Assembly (NCBI GenBank): GCA_949127735.1
Contig: CASBPX010000149.1
Span: 1 to 33,722, forward strand
Direction: 5' to 3'
From: Candidatus Obscuribacterales bacterium
Lineage (GTDB): Bacteria > Cyanobacteriota > Vampirovibrionia > Obscuribacterales > Obscuribacteraceae
Length of the DNA: 33,722 nucleotides
The notes below the pieces were generated by a model that was not told the DNA's origin, did not search any database, and saw only the letters and a program-made list of their open reading frames with translations. The translations under genes and the position numbers were made by a program. Below are positions 7,337 to 16,329 of the stretch, piece after piece (position 1 is the first letter of the stretch; every line of letters begins with the position of its first letter).

Positions 7337-8365
7337 CTACTTCACGGAGTCGTCTTGAGCCGTTGTTGTTACACCTAGAGAAGCCAGCTTGCGCTTAATT
7401 TCTGGCATTGCTGCACGAGCTGCTGCGATACCGGCATCGATACCACGCTGCCCGTCACCTTTTTTAAAGGAAACCAGGGCAATCCCGGTTGTATCTGGAT
7501 GAATAGAGACATCTGCCTTTTTGCAATTCGGTGTATCAAATGTAGCCAGCTGAATTCGAAGAGCTTGTTTTCCCATGGAGCCTAGCGCGCGAAAGTCTTT
7601 TAAGGGTCTTTCTTTTAGTTGCTCGTCGATATTTACAGCAATAACAAAGTCAGCACCCATCTCGCGAACATGGTTGACTGGAACGTTGTTGATCAGTCCG
7701 CCGTCGCAAAAAAGCTGGTTGCCTATCTGCACGGGTTTCCGAAGTTCAGGCACAGCGGTGCTAGCCGTCATCGCTAAACCAGCTTCTCCCTTCATGATCC
7801 GGCAACTCTTGCCAGTCACCATATCAGTAACCACCGCTGCATAAGGTATGCCAAATTGCTCGATTTTCTTTGAGCCTAAAGTTTTGTTGGCATAATTTCT
7901 AAACTTCCAAGCGTGGTAAAGACCATCATACGGACGATAGCCAAACAGTCTTAGCGTGAGCTCGGCTGGTTCTGTAGCCAATCGCAAGATTGGCATCGGC
8001 GTAAACTCTTTGGTGAATTTGTTCTTTTCGAATACGGCGCCGATATCATCCAGCGGCATTCCAGCGGCATAGAAACCACCTACAACAGAGCCGATACTAG
8101 TCCCGGCAATCATATCAATTGGAATGTGCTCTTCCTCAAGCACTTTTAAGACACCGACATGTGCAGCACCACGCGAGCCACCGCCTCCCAGAGCCAGTCC
8201 AATACGCGGGCGGCGCGGCGCCATAGATGCGGCGGTTGCTATGCTTGTCGCCGGACTGACCGTGTTTGATTGATCTGTTTCTAGAGGAACTTGGGCTGTG
8301 CCCGGATTAGCAAGGCAACTGCTAAGTAAAGCTAACGAAATAACGAAACCAAAATTCTTGCGCAT
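7337..8365 (-). CDS. Exported patatin-like phospholipase / acyl hydrolase (RssA/NTE type)
   Basis: 342 residues. The N-terminus is a signal sequence; LLSSC at 13-17 could be a lipobox, making it a lipoprotein, though a normal signal peptide is also possible. The patatin domain begins near 55 with the oxyanion-hole motif [10 protein letters not shown] (60-69). It continues with the nucleophile elbow GTSIG (Ser90) and the catalytic DGG (Asp221), giving the complete Ser-Asp dyad of lipid acyl hydrolases. The natural substrate cannot be inferred. A deletion relic of a close paralogue lies at 12095-12392. The ATG is 14 bases from AAGAGG, a long spacing. Confidence 0.92.
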   Translation of the reverse strand: MRKNFGFVISLALLSSCLANPGTAQVPLETDQSNTVSPATSIATAASMAPRRPRIGLALGGGGSRGAAHVGVLKVLEEEHIPIDMIAGTSIGSVVGGFYAAGMPLDDIGAVFEKNKFTKEFTPMPILRLATEPAELTLRLFGYRPYDGLYHAWKFRNYANKTLGSKKIEQFGIPYAAVVTDMVTGKSCRIMKGEAGLAMTASTAVPELRKPVQIGNQLFCDGGLINNVPVNHVREMGADFVIAVNIDEQLKERPLKDFRALGSMGKQALRIQLATFDTPNCKKADVSIHPDTTGIALVSFKKGDGQRGIDAGIAAARAAMPEIKRKLASLGVTTTAQDDSVK

Positions 8366-8471
8366 GTATTTTAACCATTCCTCTTAACAGCTTGGAAGAA
8401 TAACGCATAGCAGTTCTTTTGTCTTCAAATACGTGAGAAGCAAAGCTAATGTTGGAGATGTTTTACTTGCA

Positions 8472-9245
8472 CTACTTGTCCGAATACTTGTGCATCAGCT
8501 CTTCGTTAAAGTGAAATCCCGTTGGTTCAATTTTCCAGTCGGTGGAGAATGGTGTGCGCAGCAAGAAAATCATGGCAATGTTTGCACCCAGAGCGATAGC
8601 AACAAAAGAGATGACCACAGCATGAAGACGTCGTTTATCTCTGCGCGTGTAGAGATAGGTATAAGCGAGCACGATAACAGAGCAGAGCACAATCACGGGT
8701 AGAATACGCCTGCACCACGTAGAGTGCATCGCATTAAGCCGCGTATGGCGGTAGTCACCTAGCTGTTGGACGGCACTGATAAGGGCAGTTTGGATGTTAT
8801 TTTCCTTGCTGTTGGTCGGCATGAAATTTACTACCGCATCATTTATACCGAGATATAGCAAACCAGCCTTGGTGCTCATCTGTCCGCTCTCCATAGACTT
8901 CCACTCGGCATACTGAACCTCCTGGTTATAATCGATGCACAAGTTAGTGACTGCGTTCCTTGCCGACGCAGGCAAGCCACGCACCAAACGCACAACGTCA
9001 GCCACCGATGCTGCTTCATTGTCTGCAGTCGCTTGCATTGATTCGTAATACTCAACAGAATTGGCCACTAATAAGCCAAGCAGAATAGACACCAGTGTGC
9101 CGACAATTGTGAGTGTGGCATCAAGGAATGGCTGATGCTGCTCCATCTCTGCGAGGTTTAAGTATTTGCGAGTCGCTAAGAATCCCAAAAGTGCGAGCAC
9201 TGTCGAAGCAAGACACCACCAGGTAATTACGGAAATGCTAAACAT
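8472..9245 (-). CDS. DUF4239 (bestrophin-like) membrane protein
   Basis: 257 residues. Predicted membrane segments lie at about 4-24, 43-64, 183-203 and 212-233, with a soluble helical middle. The segment DATLTIVGTLVSILLGLLVA followed by a Glu-rich, Ala-rich helix is typical of DUF4239 proteins, which are annotated as bestrophin-like from remote similarity to anion channels. The transport function is not proven for the family. It is encoded 106 bases upstream of the patatin gene on the same strand, so the two may share a transcript. A frameshifted relative is at 6430-7199. Confidence 0.8.
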   Translation of the reverse strand: MFSISVITWWCLASTVLALLGFLATRKYLNLAEMEQHQPFLDATLTIVGTLVSILLGLLVANSVEYYESMQATADNEAASVADVVRLVRGLPASARNAVTNLCIDYNQEVQYAEWKSMESGQMSTKAGLLYLGINDAVVNFMPTNSKENNIQTALISAVQQLGDYRHTRLNAMHSTWCRRILPVIVLCSVIVLAYTYLYTRRDKRRLHAVVISFVAIALGANIAMIFLLRTPFSTDWKIEPTGFHFNEELMHKYSDK

Positions 9246-9361
9246 GCCGCCCCACTGAGTGCCGGCATTTTCTCATGCTGGGCAGCCTGCTTGTAATAGG
9301 TCGTGTGCTCATTTTGCATGCATCTGCTGTAAATTACTTGAATTAACATACTAGTCGGACA

Positions 9362-9486
9362 GGGCTCGGCCGTGATTTTTTCGATCTTGCCGGTGAATTT
9401 GATTGTTCTTCATAAGTCGTCAGAACCTGGTGTTGCCAGATCCATGCCTAGGGCAACGCCTTCATCGGCAGAGAAGCAAAAACCCT
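9362..9486 (-). pseudogene. Frameshifted 3' remnant of a third large sulfatase
   Basis: Read on the minus strand, 9484-9413 gives FSADEGVALGMDLATPGSDD. This aligns with the C-terminal region of the sulfatase at 452-2935 (DETFDVGMDTRTPVDD). After an in-frame TGA (9410-9412) the text resumes with IKFTGKIEKITAE, matching FTGKLNKLTF there and FTGKIEKVQF in the sulfatase at 9617-12049. Shifting by one base between the blocks recovers Y-E-E-Q, so two small indels account for the break. Nothing recognisable as sulfatase remains upstream of 9486. The remnant lies head to head with the intact plus-strand sulfatase. Confidence 0.72.
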
Positions 9487-9616
9487 GTGTTTGGTGGCAC
9501 AGGTCTCACCCCAGACAACTCCGCCGGTGGAACTGGAGCATGATACACTTCCTAGCTCAACAATAGTGAACAACTAAGCATCACTGTTTCTGTGGGCATC
9601 AAGGAGCTGACAAGAA

Positions 9617-12049
9617 ATGATCATCAGGCAGACTAACGTTCGGAAAAAATTGCTCTTAGATGGCGCCAGTCACGTCAGCACTTTGTTGATAATAGCCGTA
9701 TTCAGTAACTGTTTTCTGCCCTCTGTCGCTCAGCAGCCGGTGTTACCTCCTCCGCCGAAAGTATTCACCGGAGTTTCTAACCACACTCTTGAGGGTTCAA
9801 AGCCTGATTGGCCCAAGACGGCGCACGCGCCTGCCGGGGCGCCGAATATAATTGTCGTATTAGTTGATGATGCTGGTTTTGGCAATCCATCGACATTTGG
9901 TGGGCCGATGCAGACACCTGCACTCGATCAACTAGCTTCTGAAGGTTTGCGTTTCAACCGATTTCACGTCACGGCCCTATGCTCGCCGTCTAGAGCGGCA
10001 CTTTTGTCTGGGCGCAATCAGCACTCAGTTGGATTTGGCTCTATTTCTGAACTCGCCGGCGGCTGGCCTGGCTACAACGCTCGTTGGCCTAAGAGCGCAG
10101 CATCTATCGCCCGCATTTTGCAGGGTAACGGCTACTCCACTGCGGCCTTCGGCAAGTGGCATCTGACACCATCCAGTGAATGGGGGCCGTCAGGTCCTTT
10201 CGATCGCTGGCCCACTGGCCTTGGATTTGGTTACTTTTGGGGCTTCTTAGGTGGTGACACCGATCAATATGCTCCGCTCATGTTTGAAAACACAAAAATC
10301 GTCGGAACGCCGAAAGAGAAAGACTTTTTCCTCACCACTGCCATGGCTGATCGCACCATTAATTGGATGGATGCTCAGCATTCTGTTGCTCCCGACCAAC
10401 CATTCTTCATTTACTTTGCTACTGGCGCGAGCCACGCACCCCATCAGGTGCCGAAAGAATGGAGTGACAAATATAAAGGCAAGTTCGACATGGGCTGGGA
10501 CAAATATCGAGAGCAGGTATTTGAACGGCAGAAAAAGCTGGGCGTCATTCCTGCCGATACTAAGCTGACTCCACGAGATCAAGCATTTCCGGCATGGGAA
10601 TCGCTCCCTGACGAGCAGAGAAAGTTGTACGCGCGTCAAATGGAGGTTTATGCTGGCTTTCAGGAAAGCGCCGATCATGAGATTGGACGTGTAGTCAATG
10701 AGACTAAACGGCTTGGTATCGCAGACAATACCATTGTCGTTTATATCTGGGGTGACAATGGGGCGAGCATGGAAGGTACAGAAACTGGTTCTTTCAATGA
10801 ACTGACGATGCAGAATGGCATCCCCCTAACTCCAGAGCAGCAACTTGCACTGATTAAGGAATATGGAGGATTGGATTCCTGGGGTGGACCTACTATGGAG
10901 CCGCACTACGCTGCTGCCTGGGCATGGGCTGGTAATGCACCATTCCAGTGGGGAAAACAAGTTGCTTCTCATCTTGGCGGCACGCGCGATGGCATGGTGA
11001 TCTCATGGCCAAAGGGAATTACCGATAAGGGTGGAATTCGTTCTCAATTCACTCATCTTATCGACGTTGCCCCAACGTTGCTGGAAGCAGCGGGGATTTC
11101 AGCTCCAACAGAAGTTGACGGTGAAAAGCAGATACCAATTCATGGCACCAGTTTCCTGTACACGTTTGACGATGCTCATGCCAAAGAGCGACACACGCAG
11201 CAGTATTTCGAAGTCTTTGGCAATCGGGCCATGTACAAGGACGGATGGTGGCTCTCCTGTCGTACGCAGCGAATCCCATGGAAAGCTGATCCGGTAGCGA
11301 TGGAGAAATTGGCTCCAGGCAAGTGGGATCCGGACAAAGATCCCGCAGAACTATATGACCTTAATTCAGACTTCAGTCAATCTAACAATTTGGCTGACAA
11401 GCATCCCGAAAAGGTGAAAGAACTGAAATCACTGTTCTGGGATGAAGCCAAAAAGTATCAGGTTCTTCCCTTGCTTGCCGGAATGTCGGTTTATTTCGGA
11501 CCCCAGTACAGTCCGCCCGCAACTGACAAAACAAATTTCACCTACAATACTGGAACGGAAAACCTGTCACCAGATGTGGCACCGCCAGTCTACAACCGCT
11601 CTTACACCATAAATGCCGATCTCGAAGTGCCGACGACTGGTGCCGAGGGAGTGATAGTCGCCGAGGCCGATTACCTTGGTGGCTATGCGCTATTTGTGGA
11701 TGACAAAAAACCACGATTTACTTATAGTTTCATGGGCGTAAAGAGCGATACGCTGACTTCATCAGATGATTTGCCATCGGGAAAGGTTAACCTGCGTTAC
11801 GAGTTCACTGCCGATCATCCTGGGCAGAGAGGAACTGGTGGCACCAGCAAACTATTCATGAATGGCAAACAAGTGGCCGAGGGTAGACTCGAGCATACGG
11901 TCGCCCTTCAGTTCAGTGCCTATGGCGGATTTGATATCGGCAAAGATAACGGGATGCCTGTTAGTCGGTCTTACGCAGCGAAGTCACCATTTGCATTCAC
12001 GGGCAAGATTGAAAAGGTTCAGTTCGATCTTGGCAAGATAAAGGATTAG
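9617..12049 (+). CDS. Exported large arylsulfatase (sulfatase family, AtsD-like), second copy
   Basis: 810 residues. AAGGAG lies 10 bases before the ATG. The N-terminal hydrophobic stretch (about 21-39, ending SVAQQ) is a signal peptide, so the enzyme acts outside the cytoplasm. The metal-binding acidic pair is in VLVDDAG (82-88). The formylglycine motif CSPSR starts at Cys122, followed by the family context GRNQHS and GKWHL. The C-terminal ~200 residues are beta-rich, as in the copy at 452-2935, and end in FTGKIEKVQFDLG. Sequence divergence between the two intact copies suggests different substrates. No permease, sulfate-ester transporter or formylglycine-generating enzyme is nearby. Confidence 0.93.
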   Translation: MIIRQTNVRKKLLLDGASHVSTLLIIAVFSNCFLPSVAQQPVLPPPPKVFTGVSNHTLEGSKPDWPKTAHAPAGAPNIIVVLVDDAGFGNPSTFGGPMQTPALDQLASEGLRFNRFHVTALCSPSRAALLSGRNQHSVGFGSISELAGGWPGYNARWPKSAASIARILQGNGYSTAAFGKWHLTPSSEWGPSGPFDRWPTGLGFGYFWGFLGGDTDQYAPLMFENTKIVGTPKEKDFFLTTAMADRTINWMDAQHSVAPDQPFFIYFATGASHAPHQVPKEWSDKYKGKFDMGWDKYREQVFERQKKLGVIPADTKLTPRDQAFPAWESLPDEQRKLYARQMEVYAGFQESADHEIGRVVNETKRLGIADNTIVVYIWGDNGASMEGTETGSFNELTMQNGIPLTPEQQLALIKEYGGLDSWGGPTMEPHYAAAWAWAGNAPFQWGKQVASHLGGTRDGMVISWPKGITDKGGIRSQFTHLIDVAPTLLEAAGISAPTEVDGEKQIPIHGTSFLYTFDDAHAKERHTQQYFEVFGNRAMYKDGWWLSCRTQRIPWKADPVAMEKLAPGKWDPDKDPAELYDLNSDFSQSNNLADKHPEKVKELKSLFWDEAKKYQVLPLLAGMSVYFGPQYSPPATDKTNFTYNTGTENLSPDVAPPVYNRSYTINADLEVPTTGAEGVIVAEADYLGGYALFVDDKKPRFTYSFMGVKSDTLTSSDDLPSGKVNLRYEFTADHPGQRGTGGTSKLFMNGKQVAEGRLEHTVALQFSAYGGFDIGKDNGMPVSRSYAAKSPFAFTGKIEKVQFDLGKIKD

Positions 12050-12094
12050 CCCAACAGCCCAACATGGATGGTTTTTGATCGGATAAGCATATCG

Positions 12095-12392
12095 TTATTC
12101 TGCCACCGCTGCAGCTTTTGGTTTAAGAGCGATGCCGGCGATCAACAGTTTTCTTTTGATCTCGGGCATGGCAGCACGAGCGGATACTTGTGCCGGCGAT
12201 CATGTCTACGGGCACGCCTTCTTCGACAAGCACCTTCAGGACGCCCACATGCGCCGCCCCCCGCGAGCCTCCTCCGCCCAGAGCGATACCCACTTTCGGT
12301 CTGTCGCTTTTACCCTGCATATGCCCAAAGACCGGGCTGGCGAATAACAAAGCCATTGCAGACGTCGCCACGATCAGTTTCTTGTAAAACAT
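12095..12392 (-). pseudogene. Deletion relic of a second patatin-like gene
   Basis: An intact start (ATG at 12392, signal peptide, then [19 protein letters not shown] and AGTSI) matches the N-terminal 91 residues of the patatin at 7337-8365. Directly after GTSI the frame breaks. The neighbouring frame reads [16 protein letters not shown] and ends at a TAA at 12095-12097, matching [12 protein letters not shown] at the C-terminus of the intact gene. About 220 codons, including the catalytic Asp, are therefore missing, and the junction near 12182-12186 is out of frame. Any translated product would be an 89-residue exported peptide without catalytic capacity. Confidence 0.85.
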
Positions 12393-12452
12393 GATGGACT
12401 TTCCTATTCGGTTTTCAGGATCTCAGCGAGAATGATAGCAACTAACTAATGA

Positions 12453-13544
12453 TTATTTGCCGTTCTTGACCAGACCAATCACATCTTTGAAGATCGGAGC
12501 TTCTGCTTGACCGGCAGTCTTGCTAATTTCCCCATGAGACAAAGGCACCACTTTAACCGTTACTTGCCCCCCAGCCTTTTTCAGAGCGTTAGAGAAACGC
12601 TCATGTTGAGCGACGCAAGACTTTCTTTTTTCACCGCAAAACATCAAGAAGAATGGATAAGCCTGACCGGCATGAATACACAAAGTAGGTGATGCATCAG
12701 CCAATACTTTGGCACCTGTGCCAAAGGCATTGCTAATCATTCCGCCTACCATAGCCGCCTCGTTTGTACTCTCGTTCATTCTTTCAGCCAGATTGAGGCT
12801 GGCGGTATCAAGGCTAATAACGCCTTTGATGTCTTTCAAACTCAGACCTTGCTCTGCCAGGAAACGCTCATTGGTGCCAAGTAAGTCGACAAGTTGAGCA
12901 CCAGCAGAGTGGCCCATAATAAAAATGCGATTATCATCGGCACCAAGCTCGGTGGCATGCTTTTTGACCCAGGCAAAAGCAGAAGCAATATCTTGAATTT
13001 GTTTTGGGTGCATCACATCTGGTGCCAGGCGATAATTGGTGGCAACAAAAATCACACCATTTTCAGCGTAAGTTTTGCCTTTCTCACGATGCATGTCTTT
13101 ACTGCCCCGTTGCCAACCACCACCGTGGGCAAACAAAACTACCGGCAGTTTGCCATCTGATTTCACAGGTGAATAAATATCCAGCTTCTGCCTGGCCGCA
13201 GTGCCATAAGCCACATCTTTTTCAACTTTAACGATCTTCGGGTCAATAACCACTGCGGCGCCCCGGCCTGCGCCCATTCTCGCACCTAACCCTGACCCTG
13301 CACCTAACCCGGCACCAGCGCTTGCACTTGCATCTGCTCCTGCTCCTGCGTTCACAGCACCACCATCGCGAGCGGCCCTGCGCCGCTGAATAAACTGACG
13401 CAAACGTTGCCTTTGCTCGGGTGTGATATTGCGAGGCTGCTCGCCTGTGCCAGTTGTCTGAGCACTACAGTTAAAGCAAGACAAGTGAGAACAAAACAGC
13501 ATTGAGCAAAGCGCGGCACAAGTGAAGAACTGCAGAATTTTCAT
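12453..13544 (-). CDS. Secreted alpha/beta hydrolase (esterase/lipase family, BD-FAE/HSL-like)
   Basis: 363 residues from the ATG at 13544, with AGAGG about 6 bases upstream; the GTG at 13550 is the alternative. The order is a signal peptide, a basic Gln/Arg-rich stretch (about 38-58), and an Ala/Gly low-complexity linker (about 62-97, mostly AGAGA-type). The hydrolase domain begins near 105. It shows the oxyanion motif HGGGW (140-144), NYRLAP (170-175) and the nucleophile elbow GHSAGA (Ser213), with a likely catalytic His in LSHGE near residue 340. The substrate is unknown; the family hydrolyses carboxyl esters. The Ala/Gly linker is compositionally like the repeat protein at 1-327. Confidence 0.9.
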   Translation of the reverse strand: MKILQFFTCAALCSMLFCSHLSCFNCSAQTTGTGEQPRNITPEQRQRLRQFIQRRRAARDGGAVNAGAGADASASAGAGLGAGSGLGARMGAGRGAAVVIDPKIVKVEKDVAYGTAARQKLDIYSPVKSDGKLPVVLFAHGGGWQRGSKDMHREKGKTYAENGVIFVATNYRLAPDVMHPKQIQDIASAFAWVKKHATELGADDNRIFIMGHSAGAQLVDLLGTNERFLAEQGLSLKDIKGVISLDTASLNLAERMNESTNEAAMVGGMISNAFGTGAKVLADASPTLCIHAGQAYPFFLMFCGEKRKSCVAQHERFSNALKKAGGQVTVKVVPLSHGEISKTAGQAEAPIFKDVIGLVKNGK

Positions 13545-13613
13545 AAACACCTCTTTAACTTCAATCCAATACGCGCCGGCGACAGAAAAGTTTCAGGCCA
13601 TCACCAAATAAAT

Positions 13614-14282
13614 TTATTTCTGCTTCAAACTTTGCATCACTTCATCGGTGCGCCCCTCAGCCACCGAAAGCAAAAGCATAGTGTTGCGCATTAAATTAAG
13701 TGTGCCGGCATTGAGCTTCTCGTGGCGGGCAATAGCGACGGCTTTGCCCAGCCACTGCTCGGCCCTGACAAAATTGCTCACACGCACAGCCGGCTCGACG
13801 GCCACTTCGCCCTGACTACAGGCCGACCGCGCCATAGCTAAATAAGCTTTGCAAACGGCATTTGCTTCTTTTCCTTCTTCAAACGTGCTCACCGCCTGCA
13901 GATGCAAAAACTGCGATTTCGCCGAATCACGCCAGTCTTGATAAAAATCAGCCGACTGCATCAGTGCATCAGCATAACTATTGCCGCCCTTCTCTTTCGC
14001 GCTTGCCAGGGCAACAAGAGCAAATGGTTCGGCTTTGCTGTACAACCCAGCGTCGGTATAAAGCTTGGCGATTTTAGCCACCAGTTCCTGGCGCCCTAAT
14101 TTGTCAGGCGACTTGGCCATAGCGGCCAACTTGCCTTCAAGCTTACCGGCTTCCATAGCTGTTTTTCGGAATGCCCAGTCAGAAGTCTGCGGTTGGCTGG
14201 CGTCCGCAATTCCGCGCCCCAGGGCAAAAAGCACACAGAGCCCAGCCAGTGCTTGACCGACATTGAGAATTAAACGACTCAC
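13614..14282 (-). CDS. Exported helical-repeat (TPR-like) protein
   Basis: 222 residues from a GTG start. An N-terminal hydrophobic segment (about 4-28, ending ADASQ) is a probable signal peptide. The remainder is helical, with TPR-like pairs such as ELVAKIAKLYTDAGLYSKAE and AKSQFLHLQAVSTFEEGKEA, typical of protein-protein interaction scaffolds. No catalytic motif is seen and the function is unknown. It starts 74 bases from the divergent membrane glycosyltransferase gene. Confidence 0.65.
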   Translation of the reverse strand: MSRLILNVGQALAGLCVLFALGRGIADASQPQTSDWAFRKTAMEAGKLEGKLAAMAKSPDKLGRQELVAKIAKLYTDAGLYSKAEPFALVALASAKEKGGNSYADALMQSADFYQDWRDSAKSQFLHLQAVSTFEEGKEANAVCKAYLAMARSACSQGEVAVEPAVRVSNFVRAEQWLGKAVAIARHEKLNAGTLNLMRNTMLLLSVAEGRTDEVMQSLKQK

Positions 14283-14310
14283 CAGCCGACACCCGCTGCA
14301 ATTACGTCAT

Positions 14311-14337
14311 TTATCATAGCAAATTCGTTATCATAGC
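14311..14337. promoter_or_regulatory. Two direct copies of TTATCATAGC in a divergent intergenic region
   Basis: The 10-base sequence occurs at 14311-14320 and 14328-14337, 17 bases start to start, between the divergent genes starting at 14282 (-) and 14357 (+). Each copy contains TATCAT, which is -10-like. The repeat could be a regulator site or duplicated promoter elements for the membrane glycosyltransferase. Confidence 0.35.
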
Positions 14338-14356
14338 CAGAGCAAAGTGGAATAAC

Positions 14357-16234
14357 ATGGCCGAACAAACGCAGTCGAACAAAATCACTATTCTCGGCCT
14401 CGAGAGCTTCGCGATTCAATTATTGGCGCTGCTTCCGCTGGCTTTGATTTACAGCAATTGGTATGTGGTCGGCCCACTGATTACTCCATCGGTATCCGAT
14501 CCGCTTCTGGTCGCAGCCATAGCGAAACAAATTGCCAGCGCCCCTGCCTTTGCCATATTCAGCGCTGTTCTTTGCGCTACTTATTTTCTTTTGAGATGGA
14601 AAAGCGAAACAATTCACCGCCCCCTCATTGAGAGATTAGCGACAGCACTGAGCTTAGGGTTAATTGCACAGATGCTTGTCTTGACCAGATGCTGGCAATT
14701 CCCTTTTGCTCTCGACGATCCCTTTATCGACTTTCGCTATGTACACAACTGGTCTACATTTTACTCTTTTGATTACAATATCGGGGAGCGAATTCAAGGC
14801 TACTCTTCGGCTCTTCATCTCGCCTTGCTTTTTGTATTAAACAAAATTTTGCCAGTCAATAATATCGCCGGCATCTCAATACTATTCAATACTTTCTTGC
14901 AAATTTTCAATTTGCTTTTGATTTTTACAATTGTCGCCAAAGCGCTGCACTCAAGATTTTTAGCTTTGCTAGCGGCCCTTGTCTATTGTCTATGCGCCAG
15001 CGGAGCATTGACTGCCACCGACAATAAAGAATCGGCACTTTTACAATTGCTCATGCTTGCAGCTGTTTGTACGAATACTTTTGGCCTGCACCATAAATGG
15101 TGCGCACCGCTTTCGCTTTTAATCAGTCTTACCCGACCCGAAGGCATTCTCTGGTTTGCGCGAGAATTTATCAGCGACGTTGTGGCGCGCGGCAAAGCCT
15201 GCCTGTCGGCCTGGGGCACAAGCATTCTGCTCCTCGGCTTCTGGTATGGATTTGTTACTTATTACTATGGCACCGTCATTCCACACGGTGCATTAGGCCG
15301 CGCCAGCATGTTCCACAGTGCGCCACAAATGACTGCCCATGCCTGCCCGTTCATTTTGACAATGATCGGTATGGACACCTTCAAAGATTTCTTCATTTAT
15401 TTACCCTGGCTGGGCGCCGAGCAAGCTTCTTCGATTAATTTGCTGTTGCTGGTTCAAGGAGCTGTGGCACTGGTTCTTCTATTGTACTTTGCCCGCAAAG
15501 AAGACTGGCTACGCCCGTACGCTAACAACTGTGCTCTGCTATTGCTTTTCTTTGCCGCTTTCGATCCCTGGCTATTTTCGTGGTACTACAGCTGGTTCAG
15601 CCTGATTGCCGTGTTTCTCATTCCACTTGTTGTACGAACAGGCTGGCGCTCGGTCAACTCACCAAACATATTGACTCGTGCAGCAGGGGTGGCTACTCTT
15701 GCGGCAATTGTTCTGCCGCAGATAATTGATCTAAATTTGTTTAACCGCTTGACTCATAAAAATGCAGAAAAACTAACAGTTAACGAATTTGTGGTCAGCA
15801 GCATCAACAACCGATTCTTTGTTCTTAATGCGGCCATGGAACGACTCGCTTTATACCAGCGGGCCGCTGAATTTATGGCTCAATCGCAATTAAATAAGCA
15901 AAAACCATTTGCAACACTAGCAACGTGGGAACCCGGCGTGCTCGGTTACTATCTACCAGATACCAAAATTATTGACTTGGGCGGGCTGGTCAGTGACGAA
16001 GCATTGCAATATTATCCGGTGCCGGTGGGCAAGCGCTCGCGGCGCTCTGTCTGGGGCTCTCTGCCCGATCAGGCTGTCATTGATTTGCAACCAGACAGAG
16101 TAATTTTCTTTGACAGCTTTGCCGATAATGGTCTGCTTAAAAATCAAAAGTTTCTTGAGAGTTATCGTTTGCTTCAGTTTTGGCCACTCAAACTCTGGGG
16201 CGGCCAGGGTCTATTTCTCTTTGAGAAAATCTAA
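14357..16234 (+). CDS. Polytopic membrane glycosyltransferase of the GT-C type
   Basis: 625 residues with about ten hydrophobic membrane segments between residues 15 and about 465, then a soluble C-terminal domain of about 160 residues. The first large loop carries DDPFIDFRY (120-128) followed by NIGERIQGYSS. This corresponds to the acidic catalytic loop seen in GT-C enzymes that use polyprenyl-phosphate sugars (for example the arabinofuranosyltransferase AftB group: DDAFISYRY and GERVEGYT). The C-terminal domain contains a GYYLPDTKIIDLGGLVSD motif, also typical of this group. It probably transfers a sugar to an envelope glycan on the outer face of the cytoplasmic membrane. Donor and acceptor are unknown. 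Confidence 0.78.
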   Translation: MAEQTQSNKITILGLESFAIQLLALLPLALIYSNWYVVGPLITPSVSDPLLVAAIAKQIASAPAFAIFSAVLCATYFLLRWKSETIHRPLIERLATALSLGLIAQMLVLTRCWQFPFALDDPFIDFRYVHNWSTFYSFDYNIGERIQGYSSALHLALLFVLNKILPVNNIAGISILFNTFLQIFNLLLIFTIVAKALHSRFLALLAALVYCLCASGALTATDNKESALLQLLMLAAVCTNTFGLHHKWCAPLSLLISLTRPEGILWFAREFISDVVARGKACLSAWGTSILLLGFWYGFVTYYYGTVIPHGALGRASMFHSAPQMTAHACPFILTMIGMDTFKDFFIYLPWLGAEQASSINLLLLVQGAVALVLLLYFARKEDWLRPYANNCALLLLFFAAFDPWLFSWYYSWFSLIAVFLIPLVVRTGWRSVNSPNILTRAAGVATLAAIVLPQIIDLNLFNRLTHKNAEKLTVNEFVVSSINNRFFVLNAAMERLALYQRAAEFMAQSQLNKQKPFATLATWEPGVLGYYLPDTKIIDLGGLVSDEALQYYPVPVGKRSRRSVWGSLPDQAVIDLQPDRVIFFDSFADNGLLKNQKFLESYRLLQFWPLKLWGGQGLFLFEKI

Positions 16235-16265
16235 GGCATAAATTTTGTCATGCTCAATTTATGTC
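16235..16265. terminator. Stem-loop between convergent genes
   Basis: CATAAATT pairs with AATTTATG, extended by one G-T and one G-C pair, around an 11-base loop. It starts directly after the stop codon of the glycosyltransferase gene and precedes the stop of the convergent TPR gene. The stem is AT-rich and followed by only a short T-run, so this is a modest terminator candidate. Confidence 0.4.
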
Positions 16266-16329
16266 TTTATCTGGCAGTGTAAAGTAGAAAGTTGCTTCAA
16301 CACACACCTCTGCCGATGCAGTCGAACCT

